Assembly: GCA_965217265.1 (NCBI GenBank)
Contig: CBDCHP010000001.1
Location: forward strand, 1-19,322
Direction of reading: 5' to 3'
Origin: JAGRGG01 sp965217265
Lineage (GTDB): Bacteria > Pseudomonadota > Alphaproteobacteria > Geminicoccales > Geminicoccaceae
Length of the DNA: 19,322 nt
Shown here: piece after piece, positions 7,030-14,556 of the stretch
How positions within the stretch are numbered: the stretch's first letter is position 1
How the letters are laid out: the number at the start of each line of letters is the position of its first letter
Notes under the pieces: generated by a model
Told to the model about the DNA's origin: nothing
Seen by the model: only the letters and a program-made list of their open reading frames with translations
The model's database searches: none
Position numbers and translations under genes: made by a program

Positions 7030-8175
7030 TCAGGCGGCGAGCGCCTTGGCGTCGAACTCGGCCGAGGCGGCCAAGCCCAGCGCCAGCGCCACCGTCTCGG
7101 CCAGCGGCGCCGAGGCGGTGAGGCCGGGGCTCTCGATGCCGAACATGTTGACGAGGCCGGCAAGGCCGTGCGTTCGCGGCCCGGCGACGGTGAAGTCGGC
7201 GGCGGCCACCCCCTCGGGCGTGATCTTCGGCCGGATGCCGGCGTAGCCGGGCTCCAAGGCGCCGTCGGGCAGGTCGGGCCAGTAGCGGCGCACCTGGGCG
7301 TAGAAGGCGTCGGCGCGGGCCGGGTCGACGCCGTAGTCGACGCCGTCGAGCCACTCGGTGTCGGGGCCGAAGCGGGCTTGGCCGCCGAGGTCGATCGTGA
7401 GGTGGACGCCCAGCCCCGCCGCCTCGGGCACGGGGTAGATCAGGCGCGCGAACGGGCTCTTGCCGCGCAGAGTGTAGTAATTGCCCTTGCAGTAGTAGGC
7501 GCGCGGGACGTGGGCGGGTGTTAGCCCCTCGATCAGCCCGGCGAGGCCCGGCGCGTCGAGGCCGGCGGCGTTGACGAGGGTGCGGCAGGCAAGGCGCATC
7601 GGCGCCTCCCCGCCGACCTCGACGACGAAGCCGCCCCCGTCCCTCGCCGCCGCCCGCGTCACCGGGGCGTTGAGCGCCAGCATGGCGCCCGCGTCCTCGG
7701 CGTCGCCCAGATAAGCCAGCATCAAGGCGTGGCTGTCGATTATGCCGGTCATCGGCGAACACAAGGCCGCCGTGCAGGTCAGGTTCGGCTCCATCGCCCG
7801 CGCGCGCCCGGCGTCGATCGCCTCGACCTCGCTGGCGCCGTTGGCGTGCGCCTTGGCGCGGATCGTGGCCAATTGCGCTTCTTGCGCCGCGTCGGCCGCG
7901 ACGATCAGCTTGCCGCAGCGCTCGTAGGGAACGCCGTGGTCCTCGGCGTAACTATAAAGAAAGCTGCGGCCGGCGAGGCAGGACTTCGCCTTCAAGCTGC
8001 CCTTGGGGTAGTAGATGCCGGCGTGGATCACCTCGCTGTTGCGCGAACTGGTCTCGTTGCCGATGCGCGGCGCCTTGTCGAGGATCAAGACCTCCAGCCC
8101 GGCTTGCGCCAAGCGACGCGCGACGGCGAGGCCGACGACCCCGGCGCCGACGACGACGCATTCGACCTCATCCAT
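7030..8175 (-). CDS. FAD-dependent oxidoreductase, L-2-hydroxyglutarate oxidase (LhgO)-like
   Basis: The 381-residue protein of the DAO/LhgO family has the N-terminal dinucleotide-binding motif GAGVVG (10-15) with Asp33 at the end of strand beta2. The hallmark SSRNSEVIHAGIYYPKGSLKA (43-63) follows. Family members oxidise L-2-hydroxyglutarate or related 2-hydroxyacids with FAD and pass electrons to quinone or oxygen. Family annotation is strong; the exact substrate is inferred. ATG 8175 follows a GGGGGA ribosome-binding site. It lies 63 bases after the stop of the Ldh-type dehydrogenase on the same strand. Two enzymes acting on 2-hydroxyacids in one run suggest a shared catabolic or repair role. 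Confidence 0.85.
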   Translation of the reverse strand: MDEVECVVVGAGVVGLAVARRLAQAGLEVLILDKAPRIGNETSSRNSEVIHAGIYYPKGSLKAKSCLAGRSFLYSYAEDHGVPYERCGKLIVAADAAQEAQLATIRAKAHANGASEVEAIDAGRARAMEPNLTCTAALCSPMTGIIDSHALMLAYLGDAEDAGAMLALNAPVTRAAARDGGGFVVEVGGEAPMRLACRTLVNAAGLDAPGLAGLIEGLTPAHVPRAYYCKGNYYTLRGKSPFARLIYPVPEAAGLGVHLTIDLGGQARFGPDTEWLDGVDYGVDPARADAFYAQVRRYWPDLPDGALEPGYAGIRPKITPEGVAAADFTVAGPRTHGLAGLVNMFGIESPGLTASAPLAETVALALGLAASAEFDAKALAA

Positions 8176-8238
8176 GTCGTCCCCCGCTCGATGACAATCT
8201 AATGCCGCTGACGTTAGCCCAAAACCTTGAACGCTTCC

Positions 8239-9309
8239 TTAACCGCGCACGGCGGCGATGGCGGCCGCGCCCGCGCCGGCCGTCTCGGCGGCGGCCAGGA
8301 TCTCGTCCAGGCTGGTCGCGTCCAAGGGAATGCCGTCCTGCCCGCGCGCGCGGCGGGTCATCGCCTCGGGCTCGCCCGGCAGCAGGACGCGATCGAAGCC
8401 CAGCGCCGGGGGCGACGCCTTGATCCAGCCGCCGAGCGCGGTCACGTTGGCGCCGATCTCGGCCGGATCGCCGAGCGAGCGCGTGTCGATCACGACCGAG
8501 AGCAGGCTGTTGACGATGCCGCCGCCCCCCTCGGCCCAGGCGTCGCCGGTCATCCCGCCGGTAAGCGCACCGCCGAGCAGCTCGCACAAGACCGCGAGGC
8601 CGGAGCCCTTGTGCTCGCCAAAGGCGCGGATCGCCCCCTCGTTCGCGTCGACCATCGGGCGCGGGTCGGTCGTCGGCCGGCCATGCTTGTCGATCATCGA
8701 GCCCTTAGGCACCGGCACGCCCTTGTTGCGCGCGACCCGCGCCTTGCCGAACGCGATCGTCGAGGTCGCCATGTCGAGGACGACCGGCGCCTCGGCGGCG
8801 CCCAAGCCGGCCGCGAACGGGTTGGTGCCGAGCCGCGCGTCGCCGCAGCCGTAGGGGGCCTGCATGGGGAAGTGGTCGCCGACGTTGACGAAGTGGACCG
8901 AGGCGAAGCCCCTGGCGGCGCAGTACTCGACGTAGTGGCCGACGCGGCCGACGTGCGAACTGTTGCGCAGTGCCACGACGCAAGCGCCGCTCGCCTCGGC
9001 CCGCGCCATGCCGGCGTCGAGCGCCTCGCGCGCCATGCGCTGGCCGAGGCCGCGCTTGGCGTCGAGGTGGAGCAGGCCGGGCAGGTCGGCGAGCACGGCG
9101 AGGTCCTGGTTGGGCACGGCGAGCCCGTCCTGCACGAGGCGGACGTAGGTCGGCAACATGCCGACCCCGTGCGAGTCGTGCCCGGACAGGTTGGCGAGGA
9201 CGAGGTGGGCCGCCACCTCGTCGGCCTCGGCCGCCGTGCTGCCCAGGGCCGCCATCGTCGCCGATGCCAGCCGTTCGAGCGCTTCGGCCGGAACAGATAC
9301 CGTGGTCAA
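8239..9309 (-). CDS. Ldh-family NAD(P)-dependent 2-hydroxyacid dehydrogenase (malate/lactate/ureidoglycolate type)
   Basis: The 356-residue protein belongs to the LDH2/malate dehydrogenase oxidoreductase family (PF02615), distinct from classical Rossmann-fold lactate dehydrogenases. Visible hallmarks are SGHDSHGVGMLPTY (42-55), NSSHVGRVGHY (116-126) with the presumed catalytic His119, GTNPFAAG (161-168), LDMATS (178-183) and HKGSGLA (233-239). The substrate among malate, L-lactate, sulfolactate and ureidoglycolate cannot be assigned. The start is TTG 9309, because it overlaps the TGA of the upstream phosphatase as TTGA, has GGAGG seven bases upstream, and gives a family-like N-terminus (MTTVSVPAEAL). 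Upstream extension of the frame is a shadow of the phosphatase gene. Confidence 0.9.
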   Translation of the reverse strand: MTTVSVPAEALERLASATMAALGSTAAEADEVAAHLVLANLSGHDSHGVGMLPTYVRLVQDGLAVPNQDLAVLADLPGLLHLDAKRGLGQRMAREALDAGMARAEASGACVVALRNSSHVGRVGHYVEYCAARGFASVHFVNVGDHFPMQAPYGCGDARLGTNPFAAGLGAAEAPVVLDMATSTIAFGKARVARNKGVPVPKGSMIDKHGRPTTDPRPMVDANEGAIRAFGEHKGSGLAVLCELLGGALTGGMTGDAWAEGGGGIVNSLLSVVIDTRSLGDPAEIGANVTALGGWIKASPPALGFDRVLLPGEPEAMTRRARGQDGIPLDATSLDEILAAAETAGAGAAAIAAVRG

Positions 9310-10142
9310 GTCTCGTCCTCCCCCCTCGCTTCGGATTTCTTGGCCGCGACCGCCATGAGTGCCGCGTGCAGGCCCGGCGTGCAGGCGACGAGGCCCTTGT
9401 GCTTCGTCTCCTCGCGGTTGAAGGAGAGCGGCCTGCCGCTGGCGTCGCTGACCCGGCCGCCGGCCTCCTCCAGGATCAACGTGCCGGCGGCAACGTCCCA
9501 GTCGCAGGCCTTGCGGCGCGAGAAGAAGGCATCGAAGCGCCCGGTCGCCACCTTGGCCATCTTGTAGGCGAGCGAGCCGATGCGGACGATCTCGGCCTCG
9601 GGAAAGGCCCGCTTGAAGGCGGCGCGGCGGTCCTCGCCCTCGCTCACGGCGATCCTGGCCCCGTCGAGCGCCAGGCACGGGCTGACGCGCAGGGCCTCGC
9701 CGTTGAGCATCGCACCCAGGCCGCGCTCGGCGGTGAACAGTTCGTCCTTGGCCGGGTTGAGGAGGGCTGCCAGCACGGGCACCCCGTCGGCGACGAGGGC
9801 CACGCTGATCGTGAACTCGGGCTTGCCCTCGGCGAAGCTGCGCGTGCCGTCGATCGGATCGACGATCCAGACGTGGCGGGCAGCCAAGCGCGCCGGGTCG
9901 TCCTCGGTCTCCTCGGAGAGCCACGCGACGCCGTCGCCCGCGGTCAAGGCCATCAGCCGCTCGCGCAGGAAATCGTCGATGGCGACGTCGGCCTCGGTGA
10001 CCGGCTGGTCCGGCGCCTTGTCCCACCGCTTCGGGTTCTGGCGAAAGTGGTCGAGCGCGATCTTGCCCGCCTCTTGGATCAGGTCGTGCAGTTCCGGCCG
10101 CAGGCGGGCGAGGTCGATGGTGCTGGGTTGGGGATCGGTCAT
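9306..10142 (-). CDS. Inositol monophosphatase-family phosphatase, probably CysQ-type 3'(2'),5'-bisphosphate nucleotidase
   Basis: The 278-residue metal-dependent phosphatase has the complete family signature: PVTEAD (47-52), SEET with Glu77-Glu78, DPIDGT (95-100) for Mg binding, and CDWDVAAG (213-220). These residues coordinate two or three Mg ions. The CysQ branch dephosphorylates PAP from sulfate assimilation, while SuhB/histidinol-phosphatase branches use other substrates. FAEGKPEFTISVALV after the DPIDGT box is CysQ-like, but the choice is not certain. It is the first gene of the minus-strand run; its stop overlaps the TTG start of the dehydrogenase, so the two are translationally coupled. 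No sulfate-assimilation gene is nearby. Confidence 0.87.
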   Translation of the reverse strand: MTDPQPSTIDLARLRPELHDLIQEAGKIALDHFRQNPKRWDKAPDQPVTEADVAIDDFLRERLMALTAGDGVAWLSEETEDDPARLAARHVWIVDPIDGTRSFAEGKPEFTISVALVADGVPVLAALLNPAKDELFTAERGLGAMLNGEALRVSPCLALDGARIAVSEGEDRRAAFKRAFPEAEIVRIGSLAYKMAKVATGRFDAFFSRRKACDWDVAAGTLILEEAGGRVSDASGRPLSFNREETKHKGLVACTPGLHAALMAVAAKKSEARGEDET

Positions 10143-10188
10143 GCCCCCAAGGTTAGCGCAACCGCGGTCCAGGGCAATGTGGCGTCGT

Positions 10189-10235
10189 GAACGCTTCGCG
10201 TTGCGCTCGCCGCGCGGGCTTTTTCTCTTTTTTGC
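10189..10235 (+). repeat. GC-stem plus T-tract intergenic repeat, copy A
   Basis: It starts GAACGCTTCGCG, continues through a GC-rich centre ending CGCGCGGGC and ends in a pyrimidine tract closing TTTTTTGC. The same plan recurs at 10291-10316 (inverted, shortened), 11685-11732 and 11785-11831 (inverted). It lies between the divergent starts of the phosphatase and the two-TM protein gene. Confidence 0.75.
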
Positions 10236-10290
10236 AACTTTGGCCGGGGCCGGCCCTCGGCGTTTTGGCTAATCTCCTACGTTAACACCG

Positions 10291-10316
10291 GCAAAAAAGC
10301 GCACGCGCAGCGTTCA
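10291..10316 (-). repeat. GC-stem plus T-tract intergenic repeat, copy D (short)
   Basis: On the minus strand it reads TGAACGCTGCGCG, then TGCGC, then TTTTTTGC. It keeps both ends of the repeat but lacks the central CGCGCGG block. It faces copy A across about 55 bases and so forms the second arm of an inverted pair. Confidence 0.7.
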
Positions 10317-10391
10317 GCATCCCGGCTTTGCTTTTGCCGGACGATCCCTTAAAAAAGGTCGCACCGTGAGGGCCGTGTCGGAGAGGGGCTG

Positions 10392-10730
10392 GTGACGGAG
10401 ACGGCGGCGGCTGGCATCGACATCCCGGCTTTTCTCGACGCGGCGATCGTTCGGCACGAGGGGGCCCGGCGCGGTTTCGCCCTCTACGGCGCCGGCTTGA
10501 TCGCGCTTGGCATCCTCTTCCTGCTCCCGGCGCTCGCCGTCGGCTTCTGGCCCTGGGTCGCGGGCAGCGTCATGGCGCCCGCGGTCAGCGTCTTCGCCTT
10601 TCGCAGCGCGATCGAGCGGCGCGAGCGGATCGAGGGGCTCGAAGTCCTGCGCGAGGAGTGGCTCGGGATGCAGGATCGTTCCGACAACGCCGCCGGGCGC
10701 TTCCTCGACCTCATCAAGAAGCTCTACTGA
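10392..10730 (+). CDS. Small membrane protein with two TM segments, unknown function
   Basis: No family was recognised. The 112-residue product starts at GTG 10392, closely preceded by GAGAGGGG. Two hydrophobic segments are visible, about residues 29-50 and 53-71, separated by a short GFWPW turn. A charged helical C-terminal region follows (SAIERRERIEGLEVLREEW and a tail ending DLIKKLY). The hairpin-plus-cytoplasmic-helix layout suggests an inner-membrane protein. It lies 28 bases upstream of the coiled-coil gene, which also has one TM segment, so the two probably form an operon and perhaps a complex; that is inference. Third-position GC is as high as in the surrounding genes. Confidence 0.75.
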   Translation: MTETAAAGIDIPAFLDAAIVRHEGARRGFALYGAGLIALGILFLLPALAVGFWPWVAGSVMAPAVSVFAFRSAIERRERIEGLEVLREEWLGMQDRSDNAAGRFLDLIKKLY

Positions 10731-10758
10731 GCGCGGCAGCGCAACGGGATGGACGAGC

Positions 10759-11686
10759 ATGGACCGTATTGCCGAGCTTGAGGCGCACCTGAAAGGTTGG
10801 GAACGGCGCAGCCGGACACGGACCGGCCTGCTCACCTTGATCCCGATCGGGGCGGCGCTCGGCATCGGCTACCTCGTCGACCAGCGGGCCGAGTCGACGG
10901 GGCAGCAGGTGGACGAGGCGCTGGCCGCTCTCGACGTGGCGCCGGTGGCGGACGACCCGAGCATCGAGGCGCGGCTGGCGGCGATCAACCGCACCGGGGG
11001 CCGAGTTGCAGGGCCTGAGACAGGAGGCCGAGCGGGCAAACGCGCTCGAAGCCGAGCGCGACGGGCTCGCGGCGCAGGTCGCGGACCTCCAGGCCCGGGT
11101 GGGGGGGCTCGAAGCCGAGCGCGATAAGGCTTCAAAGAGCGCCACCGACCTGCAAGGCGAGATCAAGGGACTGCAAGCACGGGCGGCCGAGACGGCGCAG
11201 GCGGCGGCGATGGCCAAGACGGCGGCCGCGGGCGTGCGCGAGGAGCGCGACCGGCTGCAATCACGGGCAACGACGCTCGAACAACAGGTTACAGCCCTGC
11301 AACGGGAGCGCGAAACGCTCAAGAGCGCCGCCCTGGACGCAAGCCGAACGTTCACCGCAAAGCGGGAAACCCTCGAAGCGCGCATCGCCGGCCTGAACGA
11401 CGAGATCGAGGGCCTCAAGACCGCGCGGGCGGCGGCGGAGCGCGGGGCGTCCCAGGTGCGCGACGCGATGGCGGCGCTGACGACGCGGTTCGAGACGCTG
11501 AGCAAGGCGGGCGCCGAGCGGGACCGGGCGCTGGGCGAGGCCGAGACGAGCCTCGCCGCCCTGCAAGGCCAGATCGAGGACGAGCGCCGCGACGCCGCGG
11601 CGCGGCTCGCCAAGGCGCAAAGCGAGGTCGAGGCGGCACGGCGCCGGATCGTCGAACTCGAGAGCGGGCGCGATGAGACGCTTTGA
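10759..11686 (+). CDS. Membrane-anchored coiled-coil protein, frame interrupted by a one-base insertion
   Basis: Two reading frames join into one gene. The first, from ATG 10759 (GGATGGA six bases upstream), encodes a charged start, a TM segment (about 23-40) and a linker. The second continues without its own credible start and encodes some 220 residues of heptad-like Ala/Glu/Arg/Leu-rich coiled coil up to TGA 11684-11686. Dropping one G from the five-G run at 10996-11000 restores a continuous 308-residue protein reading NRTGAELQGLRQEAE across the junction. Uncorrected, frame 1 stops at 11127 after 122 residues. The cause may be a sequencing or assembly error, a recent mutation or slippage. 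Its function is unknown; the topology suggests an inner-membrane anchor with a long extended domain. The stop codon falls at the edge of the downstream repeat. Confidence 0.7.
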
Positions 11687-11732
11687 ACGCTTCGCGTGCG
11701 CTGGGCGCGCGGCTTTTCTTCTTTCTTTTTGC
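11685..11732 (+). repeat. GC-stem plus T-tract intergenic repeat, copy B
   Basis: It starts GAACGCTTCGCG directly at the stop codon of the coiled-coil gene, followed by GCGTGCGCTGG, GCGCGCGGC and a pyrimidine tract to TTTTTGC. The GC-rich part can fold on itself ahead of the T-rich run, so this copy may terminate plus-strand transcription. Confidence 0.75.
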
Positions 11733-11784
11733 CAGTGTTAACGCAGGAGGTTGGTCTCAACGCCGAGGGCCAGCCTCGGACAAA

Positions 11785-11831
11785 GCAAAAAGAGAAAAAG
11801 AAGGCCGCGCGCCAGCGCACGCGCAGAGTTC
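11785..11831 (-). repeat. GC-stem plus T-tract intergenic repeat, copy C
   Basis: On the minus strand it begins at the holC stop codon as TGAACTC, runs through GCGTGCGCTGG and CGCGCGGCC, and ends in a pyrimidine tract to TTTTTGC. It is the inverted partner of copy B, so 11685-11831 could form one large hairpin. It may serve as the holC terminator. Confidence 0.75.
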
Positions 11832-12279
11832 ACCCCCCCTTGCGCCACCTGCCGGCCTCGTCCTGCTGCCAGTAGACCCGCTCGAAGCCCTGTCCGGCCG
11901 CCCAGCGCCAGCGCGCGCGCGCCCTTTGCACAGCACCCCCGTCGCGGCCGTCGAAGACTTCAAGGACGCGATCGAACATCGCGGCGTCCTCGGCCGGGGC
12001 GTCGTCGAGCAGGATCAGGATCGCCGCACCGTTCGGCGCCTCGGTGCCGGTGGTGAGGTAGACGGGCTGTAACTCCGGGTCGGGATCGGCCATCGTCCCG
12101 TGCGGCAGGAAGCTCTCCTTGCCCCTGGTCCACAGCGCCCGGTCGAGGCCCTCGACGCGCTCGTTTGACGGCGAGCGGACGACGACGCGCTGGCGCCGCT
12201 CCAGCGCCTTGCCGAGCAGTTGGACCAGTGCGTCCTCGATCGTGAAGCGGGTGAGGTGGTAAAAGCCGATCTCGGGCAA
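11830..12279 (-). CDS. holC: DNA polymerase III chi subunit
   Basis: The 149-residue protein should be the chi subunit, which links the clamp-loader complex to single-strand binding protein at the replication fork. The N-terminus IGFYHLTRFTIEDALVQLL (4-22), the LGKALERRQRVVV stretch and LDRALWTRGKESFLPHG (45-61) are typical for HolC. The start is TTG 12279, five bases after the ridA stop, with no strong ribosome-binding site, so translation is probably coupled to ridA. HolC is often encoded next to pepA; here it follows ridA instead. The stop coincides with the start of a repeat element. Confidence 0.88.
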   Translation of the reverse strand: MPEIGFYHLTRFTIEDALVQLLGKALERRQRVVVRSPSNERVEGLDRALWTRGKESFLPHGTMADPDPELQPVYLTTGTEAPNGAAILILLDDAPAEDAAMFDRVLEVFDGRDGGAVQRARARWRWAAGQGFERVYWQQDEAGRWRKGG

Positions 12280-12284
12280 GGCGG

Positions 12285-12647
12285 TCAGCGCGGCTTATAG
12301 GCGATCGCGTCGACCTCGACCGCGATGTCGATCATGAGCCTCGCCTCGGCCGTCGTCCTGGCCGGCGGATCGCTTGGGAAGTAGGTGGCGTAGACGGCGT
12401 TGAAGGCGGCGAAGTCGGCCCGGTCGCGCAGGTAGACCGTCGTCTTGACGAGGTCGGCGAGGGTGCAGCCGGCGAGCTTCAGCACCGTCTCAATATTCGC
12501 CATCACCTGCCTCGTCTCGGCCTCGATGCCGCCCGGGGCGACCTTGCCGTCGGGGCCTCTCGGCACCTGCCCCGAGACGTAGACGAAGTCGCCGGCGCGC
12601 ACGGCGGGGGACAGCGGCACGCCCGCCTCGCCGAAGGTCTCTTTCAT
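12285..12647 (-). CDS. RidA/YjgF-family enamine/imine deaminase
   Basis: The 120-residue protein has the length and motifs of the RidA superfamily, which hydrolyses reactive 2-aminoacrylate and related enamines/imines released by PLP enzymes. Visible are FVYVSGQVPR (21-30), the TTVYLRD segment (69-75), PPARTT with the substrate-binding Arg97, and AVEVDAIAY (109-117) with the conserved Glu111. Family members act as cytosolic homotrimers. ATG 12647 has AGGAG just upstream. It is the first gene of a ridA-holC pair. It is divergent from a proline-racemase-family gene across about 160 bases, which may be a functional link because that family can produce cyclic imines. The exact Rid subgroup is not assigned. 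Confidence 0.9.
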   Translation of the reverse strand: MKETFGEAGVPLSPAVRAGDFVYVSGQVPRGPDGKVAPGGIEAETRQVMANIETVLKLAGCTLADLVKTTVYLRDRADFAAFNAVYATYFPSDPPARTTAEARLMIDIAVEVDAIAYKPR

Positions 12648-12811
12648 GGTCTCCTGCTCCTCTTTGACGGCGCCCGGGGCCGCGGTGCGGCCACGATAGG
12701 AGCGGGCGGGGCGAAGGCCAAGCGCGCGTTCTTGCCGATGCTGGCGGCGGGGCGCGAACGCGCTATCGTGCCGGCCTCGGCGGGACGGGGTTATAGGACG
12801 GGGACGGCGAC

Positions 12812-13846
12812 ATGCGCAGCAGCAAGACGATCCACGTCGTGTCGTGCCACGCCGAGGGCGAGGTGGGCGACGTCATCGTCGGCGGCGTGGCGCCGCCGCC
12901 GGGCGAGACGCTCTGGCAGCAAAGCCGCTTCATCGCGCGCGACGGAACCTTGCGCGACTTCGTCCTCAACGAGCCGCGCGGGGGGGTCTTTCGCCACGTC
13001 AACCTGCTCGTGCCGCCCAAGCACCCCGACGCGCAGATGGGCTGGATCATCATGGAGCCCGAGGACACGCCGCCGATGTCGGGCTCGAACGCGATTTGCG
13101 TCGCGACGGTGCTGCTCGACACCGGCATCGTCGCGATGCAGGAACCGTTAACCGAGATGGTGCTGGAAGCGCCGGGCGGTCTCGTGCGGATCGAGGCGCA
13201 GTGCCGCGGCGGCAAGGCCGAGCGCGTCACGGTGCGCAACCTGCCCGCCTTCGCCGCCCGGCTCGCCGCCCGGCTCGAAGTCGCGGGCCTGGGGACGCTC
13301 ACGGTCGACACGGCCTACGGCGGCGACAGCTTCGTGATCGTCGACGCGGCAGCACTGGGCGTTGCGATCGCCGTCGAGGAGGCGCGCGACCTCGCCGGCT
13401 TGGGCGTCGCGATCGCGAACGCCGCCGACGCGCAGCTCGGCTTCACGCACCCAAAGAACCCGGATTGGAACCACGTCTCGTTCTGCCTCTTCGCCGGGCC
13501 GATCACGCGCCGCGGCCGGCGCTTGTCCGCCCGCTCGGCGGTCGCGATCCGCCCCGGCAAGATCGACCGCTCGCCGACGGGCACCTCGGTCTGCGCCCGC
13601 ATGGCCGTCCTGCACGCGCGCGGGTTGATGCGAACCGGCGAGACCTTCTGCGCCCGCTCGATCATCGGCTCCGAGTTCGAGGGCGCGATCCTGGCCGAGA
13701 CCACGCTCGGCGGCAAGCCCGCCATCCTGCCGGCGGTCAGCGGCCGCGCTTGGATCACCGGCATCCACCAGCACATGCTCGACCCGAACGACCCGTGGCC
13801 CGGCGGCTACAGGATCGGCGACACGTGGCCGGGGGCCGAGGGCTGA
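12812..13846 (+). CDS. Proline racemase-family protein (hydroxyproline epimerase/dehydratase superfamily) with Ser/Thr active-site pair
   Basis: The 344-residue protein has the two-domain proline-racemase superfamily layout. Members racemise proline, epimerise 4-hydroxyproline or dehydrate trans-3-hydroxy-L-proline, using two general acid/base residues. The first site reads MSGSNAICVATVLLDTG, putting Ser90 where racemases have Cys. The second reads DRSPTGTSVCARMAVLHARG, putting Thr256 where racemases have Cys. Ser or Thr at one site is known from trans-3-hydroxyproline dehydratases, so a classical racemase is unlikely. A dehydratase or an unassigned activity is more plausible. ATG 12812 follows GGGGACGG. 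It is divergent from ridA. The family call is confident; the reaction is not known. Confidence 0.85.
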   Translation: MRSSKTIHVVSCHAEGEVGDVIVGGVAPPPGETLWQQSRFIARDGTLRDFVLNEPRGGVFRHVNLLVPPKHPDAQMGWIIMEPEDTPPMSGSNAICVATVLLDTGIVAMQEPLTEMVLEAPGGLVRIEAQCRGGKAERVTVRNLPAFAARLAARLEVAGLGTLTVDTAYGGDSFVIVDAAALGVAIAVEEARDLAGLGVAIANAADAQLGFTHPKNPDWNHVSFCLFAGPITRRGRRLSARSAVAIRPGKIDRSPTGTSVCARMAVLHARGLMRTGETFCARSIIGSEFEGAILAETTLGGKPAILPAVSGRAWITGIHQHMLDPNDPWPGGYRIGDTWPGAEG

Positions 13847-13864
13847 GCGGGCGACGCTTAGGCT

Positions 13865-14398
13865 TCAGCTTGAACCCTTGCCGCGAAGATAGGCGGCGTG
13901 GCCCTCTTCGATCGTTCGCCGCGCCGCCTCGGCGTCGCTCCACTCGGTCGAGATGCCGGGGTCCTCCAGGTCGAGGTAGGAGCGAAAGAAATAGTCGATC
14001 TCCTTGAGAAAGTGCCTGGGCAGGGCGTCGGCCGTGTCGTGCTCCTTGTAGAGCGGGTCGTTCGCCGAGACGGCGACGATCTTGTCGTCGCTCTTGTCGC
14101 TGTCCTGCCACTTCATGCCGAACATCGCGACGGGCCGGACCAGCATGACCGTTCCGGCCACGACCGGCTCGTCTTGGATGATCAGCACGTCGATCTCGTC
14201 GCCGTCCGGGGCGATGGTCTGCGGGATGAAGCCGTAGGCGGTCGGGAATTGCAGCGGCCCCGGCAGCACGCGGTCGAGGAAGAAGGCGCCCCACTCGGGC
14301 TTGTACTCGTACTTGTTCTTCGAGCCCTTGGGGATCTCCACGACGGCGTTGACCTCGCGGGGCGCCTCGTCGCCCAAGGGCAATTCGGTGAGCTTCAT
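13865..14398 (-). CDS. ppa: Inorganic pyrophosphatase, family I
   Basis: The 177-residue enzyme hydrolyses pyrophosphate to phosphate, pulling biosynthetic reactions forward in the cytoplasm. Characteristic residues are GSKNKYEYKPEWG (25-37), YGFIPQTIAPDGDEIDVLII (55-74) with metal-binding Asp65, Asp67 and Asp70, and KWQDSDKSDDKIVAV (96-110) with the acidic cluster. Length is normal for bacterial family I. ATG 14398 gives a canonical start; the ribosome-binding site is weak (GAGAAAG). The open frame upstream crosses intergenic sequence and is not used. It is divergent from the Tat/GMC operon. Confidence 0.95.
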   Translation of the reverse strand: MKLTELPLGDEAPREVNAVVEIPKGSKNKYEYKPEWGAFFLDRVLPGPLQFPTAYGFIPQTIAPDGDEIDVLIIQDEPVVAGTVMLVRPVAMFGMKWQDSDKSDDKIVAVSANDPLYKEHDTADALPRHFLKEIDYFFRSYLDLEDPGISTEWSDAEAARRTIEEGHAAYLRGKGSS

Positions 14399-14556
14399 GA
14401 CGTTCGTCTTTCTCGTCGCGTTCGTTCGATCGGGGAAGAAATAGACCGCCGCGCCCGCGGGACGACCTCGACCCCGCCGGTGCCGGCCGGGCGCGTCGTC
14501 GAGGCGATTAGGCGGTGTCGAAGCGCGAAGCAAAACGCCGTTCCCACGAGGCGCGC

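Noticed and set aside
8227..9567. 446-codon plus-strand ORF opposite the Ldh-type dehydrogenase
   Set aside because: Antisense shadow with no domain; it crosses the well-supported junction of two minus-strand genes.
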